Below, one piece after another: positions 41,020 to 51,099 of a stretch of 64,000 bases of DNA. Under the pieces are notes generated by a model. It was not told the DNA's origin. It ran no database searches and was given only the letters and a program-made list of their open reading frames with translations. The first letter of the stretch is position 1; each line of letters begins with the position of its first letter. Made by a program: the position numbers and the translations under genes. Source of the stretch: Semisulcospira habei (taxonomy: Eukaryota; Mollusca; Gastropoda; Semisulcospiridae); the NCBI GenBank assembly GCA_036245525.1, contig BTPG01000001.1:179020958-179084957 (forward strand). The letters run 5' to 3'.

Positions 41020-41953
41020 ACTATCGAAAATATATTACTCTCCATCAGGCTATTGGAAAGGAGCAACCGCTATTTAGAAATTACATGCCGCTGTGGGCGG
41101 AGATATAACACTCAATCAAGTCAAACAATGGTTACAGAGACAAGCAATTTGGCAGATATATCTCCCTGCTCCAAGAAAGATAATAAGACCCCATTTTCAA
41201 AACACATCACCAAATGACACGCACCAAATGGACCTCCTGTTTCTTCCACATGACACAATAAGAAAGAAAAGATACAAATACGCATTAACTGTCGTTGACA
41301 TAGCTTCAAGGTATAAAGACGCTGAACCCATATCTGACAAAACTGCTTCCACTGTTGCTACAGCATTAACAAAAATATATAGTCGTGGCCCTTTAAGATA
41401 CCCCAGACTTGTACAAGTTGATGACGGATCAGAATTCAAAGGTGCAGTTAATCAGTTATTTGCGAAGCATGGCGTACTGGTCAGACGAGGCATTCCAAGT
41501 GTGCACAGATCACAGGCAATAGTAGAGAACTTTAACAAACAGTTATCAGAAAGACTTTTCAGTTACCAGTATTCAAAGGAACTCATGCATGACACCCGGA
41601 ACACTAAATGGGTAAAGAGATTACCACATGTAACAATGAAGGCCATCCTAAACCTGCTGATGCTATTAAATTGAAATCAATTGCAGAGCCAAAAACAGGA
41701 CCAACCCCCGCACCAGACACAAGTTTATTTACTAAACAGGTGAGATATTTATATCAACCAGGGGAGGCTGAGAACGATGACAGACGCAGGGCAACAGACC
41801 CCATCTGGTCAACGTCTGTACACAATAAAAAAAAAAATTCCTGGTGCTGACGCAACAATATATTATCTGTATGACCCTGCACCCCAGAGGGCATTTGTCA
41901 GAGAAGAATTACAGATTATTCCCCCAGACACCGTTACTCATTTCAGTAACTAA
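41003..41953 (+). pseudogene. Polinton-type rve integrase, one stop and two frameshifts
   Basis: ATG at 41003 (MTAENKLSKIYYSPSGYWKG), TAG at 41075-41077, then the same frame to about 41640. The catalytic core is visible: first Asp in HQMDLLF, second in VQVDDGSEF and Glu in IVENFNKQL, 35 residues after the second Asp (DD35E). After KRLPHVT the frame shifts near 41637 (NNEGHPKPADAIKLK, then RYLYQPGEAENDDRRRATDP). It shifts again at the A-run 41827-41838, and the end (YYLYDPAPQRAFVREELQII) closes at TAA 41951-41953. The C-terminal part is chromodomain-like by position only. Integrases of this kind insert Polintons and retroviruses. The three lesions mean this copy cannot supply the activity. Confidence 0.85.
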
Positions 41954-42454
41954 CTCGTCAATTAATTCATCAACCAGTTCATCAGCTATGTCTTCAGATA
42001 ACTTGAGCCTGTAATGACCAGGTGCATAAGCTTTTTCCTTTGTATGAAACACACGTTTTGTGTCCCCAACTGCAAGTGACTTCTTATGTGTTTGGATCAT
42101 TTCAAGATTATGTTTGTTTGATCTCAGTGACTTGTTTGGATAATCAGGCATTAATGCTCCATCTAATACTTGCTTGTAATGTTCATGACGAATGTCTTTA
42201 TTTTTTATTGCTTTTTTTTTTATTCCTTTGGCTTTGGACTGACTTCCCTTTTGGTGCAGTATAGAATACATTTTGGATCTCAGTCCAACATACTCAACTA
42301 TAGGCACACCATTCAGTTCATCCTTAAACTTACCAGGCAATTTTTTATTTTGTGTGCTAAACAGTGAATGGTCTTTAGGATAATCAGATGTGTCATACAT
42401 GTGTAGTTCTGTCAGCACGCAATGGCAGAAGAGCCCGCACTTAGACATAGGCAC
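41909..42454 (-). pseudogene. C-terminal remnant of a type-B (protein-primed type) DNA polymerase
   Basis: 181 codons. From residue about 14 onward it reads LTELHMYDTSDYPKDH, then LPGKFKDELNGVPIVEYVGL, RSKMYSIL, KAKGIKKKAI and, near the end, GDTKRVFHTKEKAYAPGHYR. This order matches the conserved tail of Polinton-type DNA polymerase B, after the catalytic palm. None of the exonuclease or palm motifs is present. The coding sequence would have to continue beyond 42454, where homology ends (the first 13 residues look foreign). It is convergent with the integrase and overlaps its last 45 bp. Copy 1 is therefore truncated at the right, losing about 3 kb or more including the right terminus. Confidence 0.7.
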
Positions 42455-42511
42455 TGGACAAACATTAAGGATTACGTCCGCAACAGACTGAAAAAGTTAC
42501 AAAAGAAATGA
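42422..42511 (+). CDS. Possible 29-aa basic micro-ORF at the truncation point
   Basis: MAEEPALRHRHWTNIKDYVR followed by a basic end; opposite to the start of the polymerase remnant. There is no conservation evidence, and it may be chance. Confidence 0.15.
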   Translation: MAEEPALRHRHWTNIKDYVRNRLKKLQKK

Positions 42512-42550
42512 ATTGAGGTTCCCCGCCACTCGCGGCATTTTCGGTTTTAT

Positions 42551-42870
42551 ACAGATTTATTACAAGAGTGTTATTATTGGGGTGGTTTCAGCATGTATAG
42601 CCTGCTTTTTTTTTATCTGATGGACGCCTGGATCATTTTGTATACTGTATAACCATTGGATTTGCAAAACGAAACAGCCGGCTGGGGACAAAAGACAATA
42701 ATAAGATAAGAAAACCATTGACAACATAAAGATTGATTACAAGAGTGTTATTATAGGGGGGGGGGGGGGGGCTGGATCATTTTGTAACATACTGCATACC
42801 ATTTAAAACTCTGCAAACGGAAGAGAATGGTTGGTTGTTGGGGACGAAAGACAATAATAAAGGCTGAAGT
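42551..42870. repeat. Two diverged tandem copies of a 130-170 bp segment
   Basis: Bases 42551-42719 and 42728-42870 share ATTACAAGAGTGTTATTAT, CTGGATCATTTTGTA, and GGGGAC(A/G)AAAGACAATAATA. A run of G (42758-42773) interrupts the second. Confidence 0.75.
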
Positions 42871-42918
42871 TTCATGTTGTCAGTTAATTAATTAATGTCA
42901 GTGTTCTGTTCTGTCATT

Positions 42919-43668
42919 TTAACTCATTCTACCCCAAGACCGGAATCCCCAAATGTTGAAGTCATCTTCAGAAGACTGCGTTGCAGTGCAGGACACAGAT
43001 CCACCATGATAGTTCAAGGGTGATGCCAGAATAGCTTGGCGCCCATAGGCGCCAAGCTATTCTGGCATCACCCTTGAACTATCATGGTGGATCTTTATTT
43101 TGCTGTGGTGTGTCTGGGGTAGAATAAGTTAAGCCCAAATGTTGAAGTCGTTTTCAGAAGACTGTGTTGCAGTGCAGGACACAGATCCACCATGATAGTT
43201 CAAGGGTGATGCCAGAATAGCTATTCTGGCATCACCCTTGAACTATCATGGTGGATCTTTATTTTGCTGTGGTGTGTCTGGGGTAGAATAAGTTGAGCCC
43301 AAATGTTGAAGTCGTCTTCAGAAGACTGCGTTGCAGTGCAGGACACAGATCCACCATGATAGTTCAAGGGTGATGCCAGAATAGCTTGGCGCCCATAGGC
43401 GCCAAGCTATTCTGGCATCACCCTTGAACTATCGTGGTGGATCTTTATTTTGCTGTGGTGTGTCTGGGGTAGAATAAGTTAAGCCCAAATGTTGAAGTCG
43501 TCTTCAGAAGACTGCGTTGCAGTGCAGGACACAGATCCACCATGATAGTTCAAGGGTGATGCCAGAATAGCTTGGCGCCCATAGGCGCCAAGCTATTCTG
43601 GCATCACCCTTGAACTATCGTGGTGGATCTTTATTTTGCTGTGGTGTGTCTGGGGTAGAATAAGTTAA
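42919..43668. mobile_element. Tandem array of four hairpin MITE units joined at TTAA
   Basis: Units 42923-43128, 43133-43292, 43297-43478 and 43483-43664, joined by TTAA at 42919, 43129, 43293 (mutated to TTGA), 43479 and 43665. Each has a hairpin with 35-46-bp arms. In unit 1, 42998-43043 is a perfect complement of 43048-43093 around a 4-nt loop. Unit 2 lacks 22 bp at the hairpin tip. The single unit at 8334-8539 has the same ends and hairpin. Confidence 0.92.
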
Positions 43669-43825
43669 GTGTTAGTTTCTTCATCTGGGTCTTTTTCTAT
43701 CTTTCATATTTTTCCACACTTTTTGACCCGCATCATACTGAGGCTAAAAGCTTCAAATTTGTTCACTGCCATAATTCTATGCAAGCTACATTACAGTACT
43801 TACAGATGAGGACATAGACCAATGG

Positions 43826-43915
43826 CTTTAGTTCAAGGGTGGTGCCACAATAGCTTGGCGCCTAGAGGCACCAAGCTATTCTGGCACTAACCCTTGGACT
43901 ATTTCAGTCACACTT
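43826..43915. repeat. Diverged fifth hairpin
   Basis: A hairpin with the same core (AGTTCAAGGGTGGTGCCACA and AGCTTGGCGCC) but several mismatches and without recognisable TTAA ends. An older relative of the array. Confidence 0.75.
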
Positions 43916-44545
43916 GTTGCACACACTGGTGTATTCCGAATGATAAGGGTTAATATTCAAAATGCTCTGTTGCTGTTTGTCTGAAACTCCAGAGTACCCA
44001 AAACCAAAAAAAAATCCTTTAATTTCCAGAATACATTATGTTGATTCTCACATCAATGCCATGATAAACTGTTTTGCTTCAGAAGGACAAAACGCAGCAA
44101 TGTTTAAAAGATTTCCTCTGTAAAAATCGTAATCGAAAGGTTACGGGCCAGTGTTTATTGAATTTTGCACCATACAATGTTAAAAATGTTAAAGCACGCA
44201 ATCACATTAAGTTGAAAAAACAACAACCCCCAAAGATAATGTGAAACAGATGTATTCCATGAACTTGACCTTATTACAGACGCCTAATGTTGTGAAGACA
44301 CCCATTTGGACTGTAATGCCAGTTTTTGTGTGAGAGGCACCCACTTTATTGGGTAGAAACCCATTTTTTTTTTCCATCTAGTGGCTCTGTTTCTAGAAAA
44401 TGCCTATTTTATTTTAAGTTATAGAGCTTAGTTATAAGGTGAGTTCTAAACATTCGCATCAATTCCAGAGCCCTAGAATAAATAGAAATATGGGAACCCA
44501 TTTTGACATAAAATGGTAGGTAACCCACTCTGACGCTTTTGTCTG
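43916..44545. other. No feature seen
   Basis: AT-rich DNA without credible genes or clear repeats. Confidence 0.5.

Positions 44546-44612
<67 letters not shown>
44546..44612. repeat. (GT)n microsatellite
   Basis: About 65 bases of pure GT. Confidence 0.97.
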
Positions 44613-44615
<3 letters not shown>

Positions 44616-45059
44616 GGCTGCAAGGGTGGGAGCGAATGGCTGCATCAGATGACAAAGAAAGCTTACTATTTTTTTTCCTGCACCTGCACATATGTAACAA
44701 AGCAAACCAAAATCCTACTCAAGGCCCGTCTCAATTATCAGACAGAAGAATCGTTAACGTCCAGGCACATTTAACACGTCGTTTCTCTGTGTCTTCAATC
44801 CTTTTCATAAAAATTCAAGCAAAATTGAATGACTGCATTTGTCCCCATGTCGTCTGATTGCATCATCATGCCTAAGACAATGACGTAGTATTGGGAATTT
44901 CTACGCAACCTTCCCATGATGCCGGCCTGATTTTTGTTCTACGAGGTCTGTGTACTTGTTTTTTTACATCACTATAGAACCTTCAAGCTTATGCTTTAGC
45001 TACATTTACAACAACTTACTACATGTGTGGCCAACGTGTTGCATACTTATAGTAATAGA

Positions 45060-45439
45060 CTTATTATTAGTATGCATGGAAAGGTCTTATCATCAGCTAG
45101 CTTTTTGCCAAATCTGACTGAAAAGTTGGCAAAAACTTTGATAAAAACTACAGTTTTATCAAAAACTGTCATTTTTCACACATTTGCCGACGACCTTCAG
45201 CTTTCCGAGGGTCATCCAAATTAGTATACATAGAAAGGTGTTACCACCAGGTATCTCTATACCAACTTTGCATTTGAAGTTTAAAATAGTATTTCAGGAG
45301 AACATTTTTTTGGTCAAAATATGGCTATTTTTTTACCACTTTCTGGACCCCCTGTGATCTTGACCATTAAGAGGGGTCACTGAAATTTGTATGTTTAGAA
45401 TTGTTTTACCACAAAGTACCCTTGGGCCAAGTTTGAAGT
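45060..45439. repeat. Dispersed non-coding repeat
   Basis: Same degenerate family as 23270-23500 and 24225-24560 (GGGTCATCCAAATTAGTAT, then GGTATCTCTATACCAA). No ORF. Class unknown. Confidence 0.5.
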
Positions 45440-45685
45440 CTGAATCGGCCCCCGTAGCGCAGTGGTGCTATGGACTCAATGGGAAGCCTGATGCCACGCA
45501 GCCAAGACTGACGGGTGTGAATTTGGGGGTGCAAGGTGTGAATGATTACACGGCTGGCACCGCAGGTGTCCTCAATTCCCGGGCCTGGTTAACATCAGGA
45601 TATTTATGACAGGAAGCGTCGAATGCGCCCCAACCACATGGACCACCATCGCATCATCATATCATCATCAACATCATCATCATGC
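45440..45685 (+). mobile_element. SINE-like element with (ATC)n tail
   Basis: Starts with CCCGTAGCGCAGTGGT, an A-box-like sequence, and ends in a CATCATCATC-rich tail (45645-45683). The B box is not convincing. Confidence 0.4.
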
Positions 45686-45912
45686 AAAATAAAAAACGCT
45701 GTTCCAAGTCTCTGATCCCTCAAGTCTCCATCTCATGGTGACCTCAGCCCAGTCTTCCAGGAGCCTTACTGAGGTGTGCGGTTGCCAGACCCTGCTGCTG
45801 TGCGTGGAAAGACATAGTGGTTGACTCACCACCTCTGGGGGGAAACTCAGAGGGGCCAGCTGAAAAAGGGCATCAGCTCACGGGAGGGGCACTTAACACT
45901 GTAAAAATGGCA

Positions 45913-46015
<103 letters not shown>

Positions 46016-46017
46016 TT

Positions 46018-46320
46018 ACTTATAACAAAGGCGTCGCCCAAGCCAAAAAATGCACTCAATCAGAGTAGCTCCAAGGGACATAATTTTTCAATAAATTCTG
46101 AGAATGCTGTGCTAATGCCATGGAAATCCAGGCTGGTAAGCTTGCATTGTGTCATCAGGACATCAGCTGTCCTTTTGTGACTGCATCGCTTATTAGATCT
46201 TTTGAGCCTTCCACTGAACACCTACTACATAAAGTAATAGGGACTACCCCCAGGCGCCCCGCAACCCGCTGGAGAATATCCAGTCCTCCCCCCGAGAGAG
46301 GAGGCTAGTGCATGAATATT
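46018..46320 (+). repeat. Left arm of a long inverted repeat around the nested block
   Basis: Reverse complement of 59040-59405 with small indels: shared ACAAAGGCGTCGCCCA-type start, AAAATGCACTCAATCAGA, GTAAGCTTGCATTGTGTCAT and GCTGGAGAATATCCAG. On the other side the arm lies upstream of the I-type endonuclease, so it is probably the 5' region of that retrotransposon family in inverted copy. Confidence 0.8.
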
Positions 46321-46605
46321 CCCAAACAGATCTTGGACCTGCTGGATAGATTTAAGATTTTGCCGCCTACGACCGGTTTCGACCCAAGGTGGGTCTCATC
46401 AGGTAGGCATACGGCGTAACCTGAAATTGCAAACACAACGCATATACTAGAAGCCGCCTCCAGAATTTGACTGGTAGCAACCACTAGTCCAGCGTGGATT
46501 GCATCCCTAAAGCTTTATGGGGTGTTGTCAACGGCCATGTCTGCAGTCTCGTTGCCAAGAATACCAACATAGGAGGGAATCCACTGGAGAGCAGTATCAA
46601 TTCCC

Positions 46606-47556
46606 CTATTGATAAGATTCCCCTATTGTATGAATAGCAAATTTAATTTCTAAAACAATATCAGGTTGGACATATCTATCATTTAATTGGATACTTTGTA
46701 GTGCAGCCTTGGAATCTGTGCAGACTAGGAACTGGTACAGCTGCAGCGGGAGAGTTAAAACATGGTTTAAGGCCATCAGAATGGCCGTAAGCTCCGCCGT
46801 GCATATGGACCAGTCCCTGCCCAAATTATAACTAAGTGTTTTCTCTAGGGATGGGATAAACACTCCGCATCCTACTCTTCCGGTATCACCTATGGACCCG
46901 TCAGTGTATGCAATGATAGAATGCGGGTAGTTAGCGTCAAGATATTCCAAGGTTGCTGATCTTTGTAAGTGTGGTTCACGTTTTTTAGTAATATTTGTAA
47001 TTTCTGTTTTAATAGAGGCCGTGTGGAGAGTCCAGGGTGGCATGGATGACAGAGGAGCAGGAGAGATTAAGTGAGGCACTATCCCAGCCTGTTCATGTAC
47101 CTCTCGAACTGCTGAGGTAAGAGTTGGTTTAATCTTACGTTTTGTATTGAATGAAAAGCTTGTTCCATACGGTCCATTTTTAATTCATTATGATATGTCT
47201 CCTGTGCATTATTGGAGGTTCCAAAAATGCGGTTTATATAGTTAGCGCAGAATATTAGTCTAAAAAGTGCAAGGGGAAGGATTTTTGAGAGGGAAATAAA
47301 CTGCTTTATTCGATGCATGTAGGGGTACGCCCAAGATGCATTTAAGCGAACGCATTTCTGTAGTTTCGAGGGTTTTTAGAACCTGTTTTGAGGCCGAGAA
47401 AAAACATTCGGCTCCATAATTAAGGTTTGAGCGTACCAGGGCATGATGAAGGTGCAGCATTAAGTTGATGTTTCTGCCCCAAGATTCATGCCTGAGTATT
47501 CTAATCAAGTTTATCGCTCTATTTGCTTTGAATAGTACCCCCCCCCCCCCCCACAA
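46606..47556 (-). pseudogene. I-type non-LTR element: RT C-terminus and RNase H, broken
   Basis: Three frames in order on the minus strand. 47556-47260 encodes FKANRAINLIRIL, then LNYGAECFFSAS and LETTEMRSLKCILGVPLHAS. 47318-47079 encodes a linker. 47079-46606 encodes an RNase H domain: IIAYTDGSIGDTGRVGCGVF (first Asp), CTAELTAILMALNHV (Glu) and QFLVCTDSKAALQSIQ (second Asp). RNase H after the RT is characteristic of the I group (I, Nimb and relatives). The N-terminal endonuclease and RT core of the same type lie at 57094-58962, so the element is split by the L2 block between. Frame changes at about 47080 and 47300 make it a pseudogene. Confidence 0.75.
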
Positions 47557-47775
47557 TTTATTTGGTTTAAAAGCTTAATGGGGTACTTATAATAATAAAA
47601 TAATAATTACGGTATTTATAATGCGCTTATCTTATAATAATTATAACTCTAAGCGGGCACTCACAACTCGCGTACGCATGCGCACGCTTTAGACAACGAC
47701 TCACGTACCACAAATAGTGAAATACATTACGACATTCAGCTTGGGGTGGGGAGTGTGGTGATATAGTGCTAGAAC
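47557..47775. repeat. Junction with C-run and SINE remnant
   Basis: A C-run at 47539-47552 followed by AT-rich sequence. Bases 47585-47720 resemble the tail side of the SINE at 36150-36545 (ATAATAATTACGG, GCGGGCACTCAC). Confidence 0.4.
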
Positions 47776-49580
47776 TGTTGAAAGAGGTGAGTTTTGAGGG
47801 CGGACTGGAAGGAGGAGAGAGAGTGTTTCTGACGGAGAGAGAGTGGGAGAGTGTTCCAGGTGGATGGACCGTATACAGAGAAGGAGCGGGGGCCGAAAGT
47901 GCTGATTTTGGTGCGGGGGATGTGGAGGCGGAGAGGGTCAGAGGCGGAGGGGAGGGAGCGGGGAGGAGTGTAGGGGTGAAGTAAGTTGGAGAGATAGGCA
48001 GGAGCGTAGTTGTTCAGGGATTTGTAGCAGAGAGACAGAATCTTGTATTGGATGCTTTGGGGGATGGGGAGCCAGTGATGGAGTTTGAGCAGGGGAGTGA
48101 TGTGGTCGGATTTTTTCTTTCTGAGGACGAGGCGGGCAGCATTGTTCTGGACGCGCTAGAGAATGAAAGTGGTGGAGTGAGGGGGGCCGGAAAGGAGAGA
48201 GTTGCAGTAGTCGATGCGAGATAGAATGAGAGAGACAGCAAGTTTGGTGGCAGCTTCGGTAGTGAGGTATTTTCTGATCTGACTGATGCGGCGGAGGTGG
48301 AAATAGCATGCCTGGGCCGTGGCGGAGATGAAGCTGGTCATGGAAAGAGTGGAATCGAGGATAACGACGAGGTTTTTGGCCGAGTCAGAGAGGGAGATGG
48401 GGGTGCTGTCGAGTTGAAGGTGGAGAGAGGGAGGGAGCTGGCGAGTGCCTACCAGCATGGCTTCCGTTTTGTCGTCGTTCAGTTTAAGCTTGTTTGCTGT
48501 CATCCAGTTTTTCACGTCTTCGTAGCAGTCAGCCGTGCGAGTCAGTAGTGACTGAGTGTTGTCGAGTTTGTCTTTGTCTAGTAGTTATGAGTCGCCAGTG
48601 TAGAGGTGGTGGTGTATGTGGTGAGACTGGATGATGTTGGACAGGGGAGAGGTGTAGAGTGTGAAAAGGACCAGGCCCAGGACGGACCCCTGTGGAACTC
48701 CGCAAGAGAGCGTGACTGGGTTGGAGGAAACGCCATCGATGGTGACGGACTGCTGTCTGTCGGAGAGGTAGGAGAGAAACCAGGAGTGAGCAGAGTCAGT
48801 GATGCCAGAGGAGTGGTGAAGGCGGTGGAGGAGGATAGTGTCGAAGGCGGCAGAGAGGTCGAGTAGCGTAAGAAGGGAGATGTTGCCCGAGTCTGTGGAG
48901 AGAAGCAGGTCGTTTAGGATATGTAGAAGGGCTGTTTCAGTGCTGTGATGTTTGCGATAGGCAGACTGGAAGGGACTGAGGAGGTTGCTGTCGGCGAGGT
49001 GGAGGTTGAGCTGGTTGAGAACAACCTTCTCAAGAAGCTTGGACAGGAAAGAGAGATTGGAGACTGGGCGATAGTTCTTGAGTTCGTTTGGGTCGAGGTT
49101 GTGTTTTTTGAGGAGAGGACGGACGATGGCGGACTTGAAGATATCGGGGACGGAGCCGTTCTCTAGAGATGTGTTGATGATGTCGATAATGAAGGGCAGA
49201 AGTTTTGGAAGGCCATCCCGGTAGAGAGAATCTGGGAAGGGGTCTAGTTCGCAGGTTTTGAAAGGCATGGACTTTATGGTCTTGAGGACTTCATCCTGAG
49301 AGACGGGGCGGAAGGACGAGAGGGGAGTGCCGAAAAAGGGGGAGTCGGGAGGGCATGGCGGAGAAGGCAGAGTGTCGAGTGTGTTGCGCAGAGTTTGGAT
49401 TTTGTCGGAAAAATAGGTGGAAAAAGCGGACAAGAGTTCTTCTTTGCTGTGTGTGTTGGGGAGAGGAGAGTCTTTAGAAGTGCCTAGGAGTGAGTTCATG
49501 GTAGCGTAGAGGGTTATGGAAGAAGTGGATTCCAGGATTTTGTTTTGAATGTGTTTACGTTTGGATTCGGAGATCATTCT
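47776..49580 (-). pseudogene. L2-type reverse transcriptase, with stop and frame changes
   Basis: Main frame 49577-48585: ENGSVPDIFKSAIVRPLLKK, NYRPVSNLSFLSKLLEKVVL, FQSAYRKHHSTETALLHIL, LTLLDLSAAFDTI and SCGVPQGSVLGLVLF. The Asp-Asp box is damaged, reading YTGDS just before the stop near 48585. The frame continues at 48515-48156 (MTANKLKLNDDKTEAMLVG, then SRIDYCNSLLSGPP). The C-terminus follows at about 48150-47780 with PRTKISTFGPRSFSVYGP. This is the L2-group order. Several breaks occur. The matching endonuclease pieces lie at 49640-50160, 50470-50750 and 56000-56317. Confidence 0.8.
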
Positions 49581-49639
49581 GCAGACTTTGGATCTAGTTG
49601 TTTGGAAGATCTGTCTGTGAACGGCGAGGTCGGATGAGC

Positions 49640-50160
49640 GCCAGCGGCGTTACGCTTGTCGGCGCTCGCGCTTGGCCTCAGCTATGTCGTATGTCGTCAG
49701 TGAGCCAGGGGGAGGGGGGGTCGGTTGGGTATGGAGCAAGTGGTGACAGGGGCGTGGGTGTCTAGAAGTTTTCGAAGGGAGGAATCGAAATGGGATGCAA
49801 GATCGGGAGAGGAGGCGGGGTCCAAAAAAAGGTCGACAGCTTCGTCGAAGAAGCTCCCTCGGTTGACAGATTTTAGTCTGCAACGAGAGACAAGGAGTTT
49901 GGTTTTTTTCGGGGGAGTTAGGTTGAGGGAGACGAGAATAGCGAGGTGGTCAGAGGGAAGCACAGAGGAGGTGTCAGAGTCGAGAAAGAGTTGATCGGAG
50001 GTGCGGGTGATGATCCAGTCGAGGGTGTGGCCGAGTCGGTGGGTGGGTTTGGTGATGTGTAAGATTGTGGTTTGAAAGTGATGTGCAAAGGCGTTTTGTG
50101 TCAGGGTAGTCTGGTTTGTCGAAGTGGAAGTTAAGTCGCCAAGAAGGATGTGTTTTCCGG
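49640..50160 (-). pseudogene. L2-type endonuclease, C-terminal part and linker
   Basis: Carries PHHQTHP-like and SDHLAILVSLNLTPPKKTKL sequences, the SDH catalytic block of an AP endonuclease, then a linker (FFDEAVDLFLDPASS). It is frame-broken. The upstream portion is cut by the plus-strand insertion at 50165-50463. Confidence 0.7.
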
Positions 50161-50164
50161 GTCG

Positions 50165-50463
50165 TGTGCTGTAGTTGTCTCAAGAAGTCACTTAGTGCCT
50201 GCCAAATCGACCACCACCAGTGGTCTTCGCTTGCTGCGGACCGTAACACCTGGCGCTCTACCATTTACAAGGCAGCTGTCTCCTTTGAGGACTCTCACAG
50301 AGCTAGCCTTAAGGACAAGCGGCTCAGGAGAAAAAACAGAGATGCCGCAGCTCAGAACCCTGGCCATACCTTCCCCTGCAGCCACTGCGGTCGAACCTGC
50401 CTGTCTCGGATTGGCCTCCGCAGCCACGAACAAGCCTGCAGACGTCGTGGGCAACTCCTATAA
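50165..50463 (+). pseudogene. C-terminal zinc-finger fragment of a non-LTR ORF2, inserted in L2
   Basis: Plus-strand frame with CQIDHHQWSSLAADRNTW, RASLKDKRLRRKNRD and a C2H2 finger (TFPCSHCGRTCLSRIGLRSH, then EQACRRRG) ending at 50463. The first part matches 22190-22340 closely. It lies head-on against the L2 endonuclease and interrupts it. Only the extreme C-terminus of its source ORF is present. Confidence 0.75.
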
Positions 50464-50469
50464 AATCTT

Positions 50470-50650
50470 CGTTCGTGAAGTCAAGCCAAGAGAGAGCTGT
50501 AGTGGTCGAGGAGGAGGTCAAACTCGGTGAGGAACATGGAGTTTGTGAGTTTGTTTTGAGAGCTTGGAGGGGGGCGATAGATACATGAGAAGATGAGGGA
50601 CTGGCCAGGGAGTGTTGCTACGGCCTCGACAGATTCAAAGGAGGGATGAG

Positions 50651-50747
<97 letters not shown>

Positions 50748-50750
50748 CAA
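50470..50750 (-). pseudogene. L2-type endonuclease, middle part
   Basis: Reads LAHPSFESVEAVATLPGQ, then FSCIYRPPPSSQNKLTNSMF and LTEFDLLLDHYSSLL. It directly continues the piece at 56000-56317 (ending RDRLSPHLSL), from which a 5.2-kb CR1/L2-like insertion separates it. The junction is inside a (CT)n stretch on the coding strand. Confidence 0.75.
50648..50745. repeat. (GA)n microsatellite at the insertion junction
   Basis: About 98 bases of GA. It touches the 3' tail of the minus-strand retrotransposon at 50746, and a second GA tract lies at that element's 5' end (55997-56021). Confidence 0.95.
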
Positions 50751-51099
50751 TGAATCAATGAATCAATGAATCAATGAAACTTTATTTTACAACGGTTTAG
50801 GCATTGACATCGTCATCGACACAGCCATTTTACAAACCTGCCGTTGCTAACAACTACAAGACTAACTACAAATATACATACATATAAGTAAACATAATAC
50901 TTGCAAAGCGATGACAACACTATTCACATAGACAGACATACTCATAGACTCACAGACACCCCCCACCCCACCCACCCCCCTTCACACATAGACAGAGCTA
51001 AGTAGTCCAAATGATAATTGAAAAGGATAACAGACTTAATTGGGAATAAATTGGACCCAGCATAAAAAGAAACATATAATACAAGTGGTTGAGTCATCC

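Noticed and set aside
42685..42860. AAAGACAATA matching the Polinton terminus, as a possible right end
   Set aside because: Only a 10-bp match in a non-inverted orientation, inside a tandem duplication; not sufficient for a terminus.
42919..43668. CRISPR-like array
   Set aside because: The units are TTAA-joined MITEs with long hairpins and no unique spacers, in a eukaryotic context.
48297..49166. Plus-strand Gly/Glu-rich frames
   Set aside because: Antisense of the L2 reverse transcriptase.
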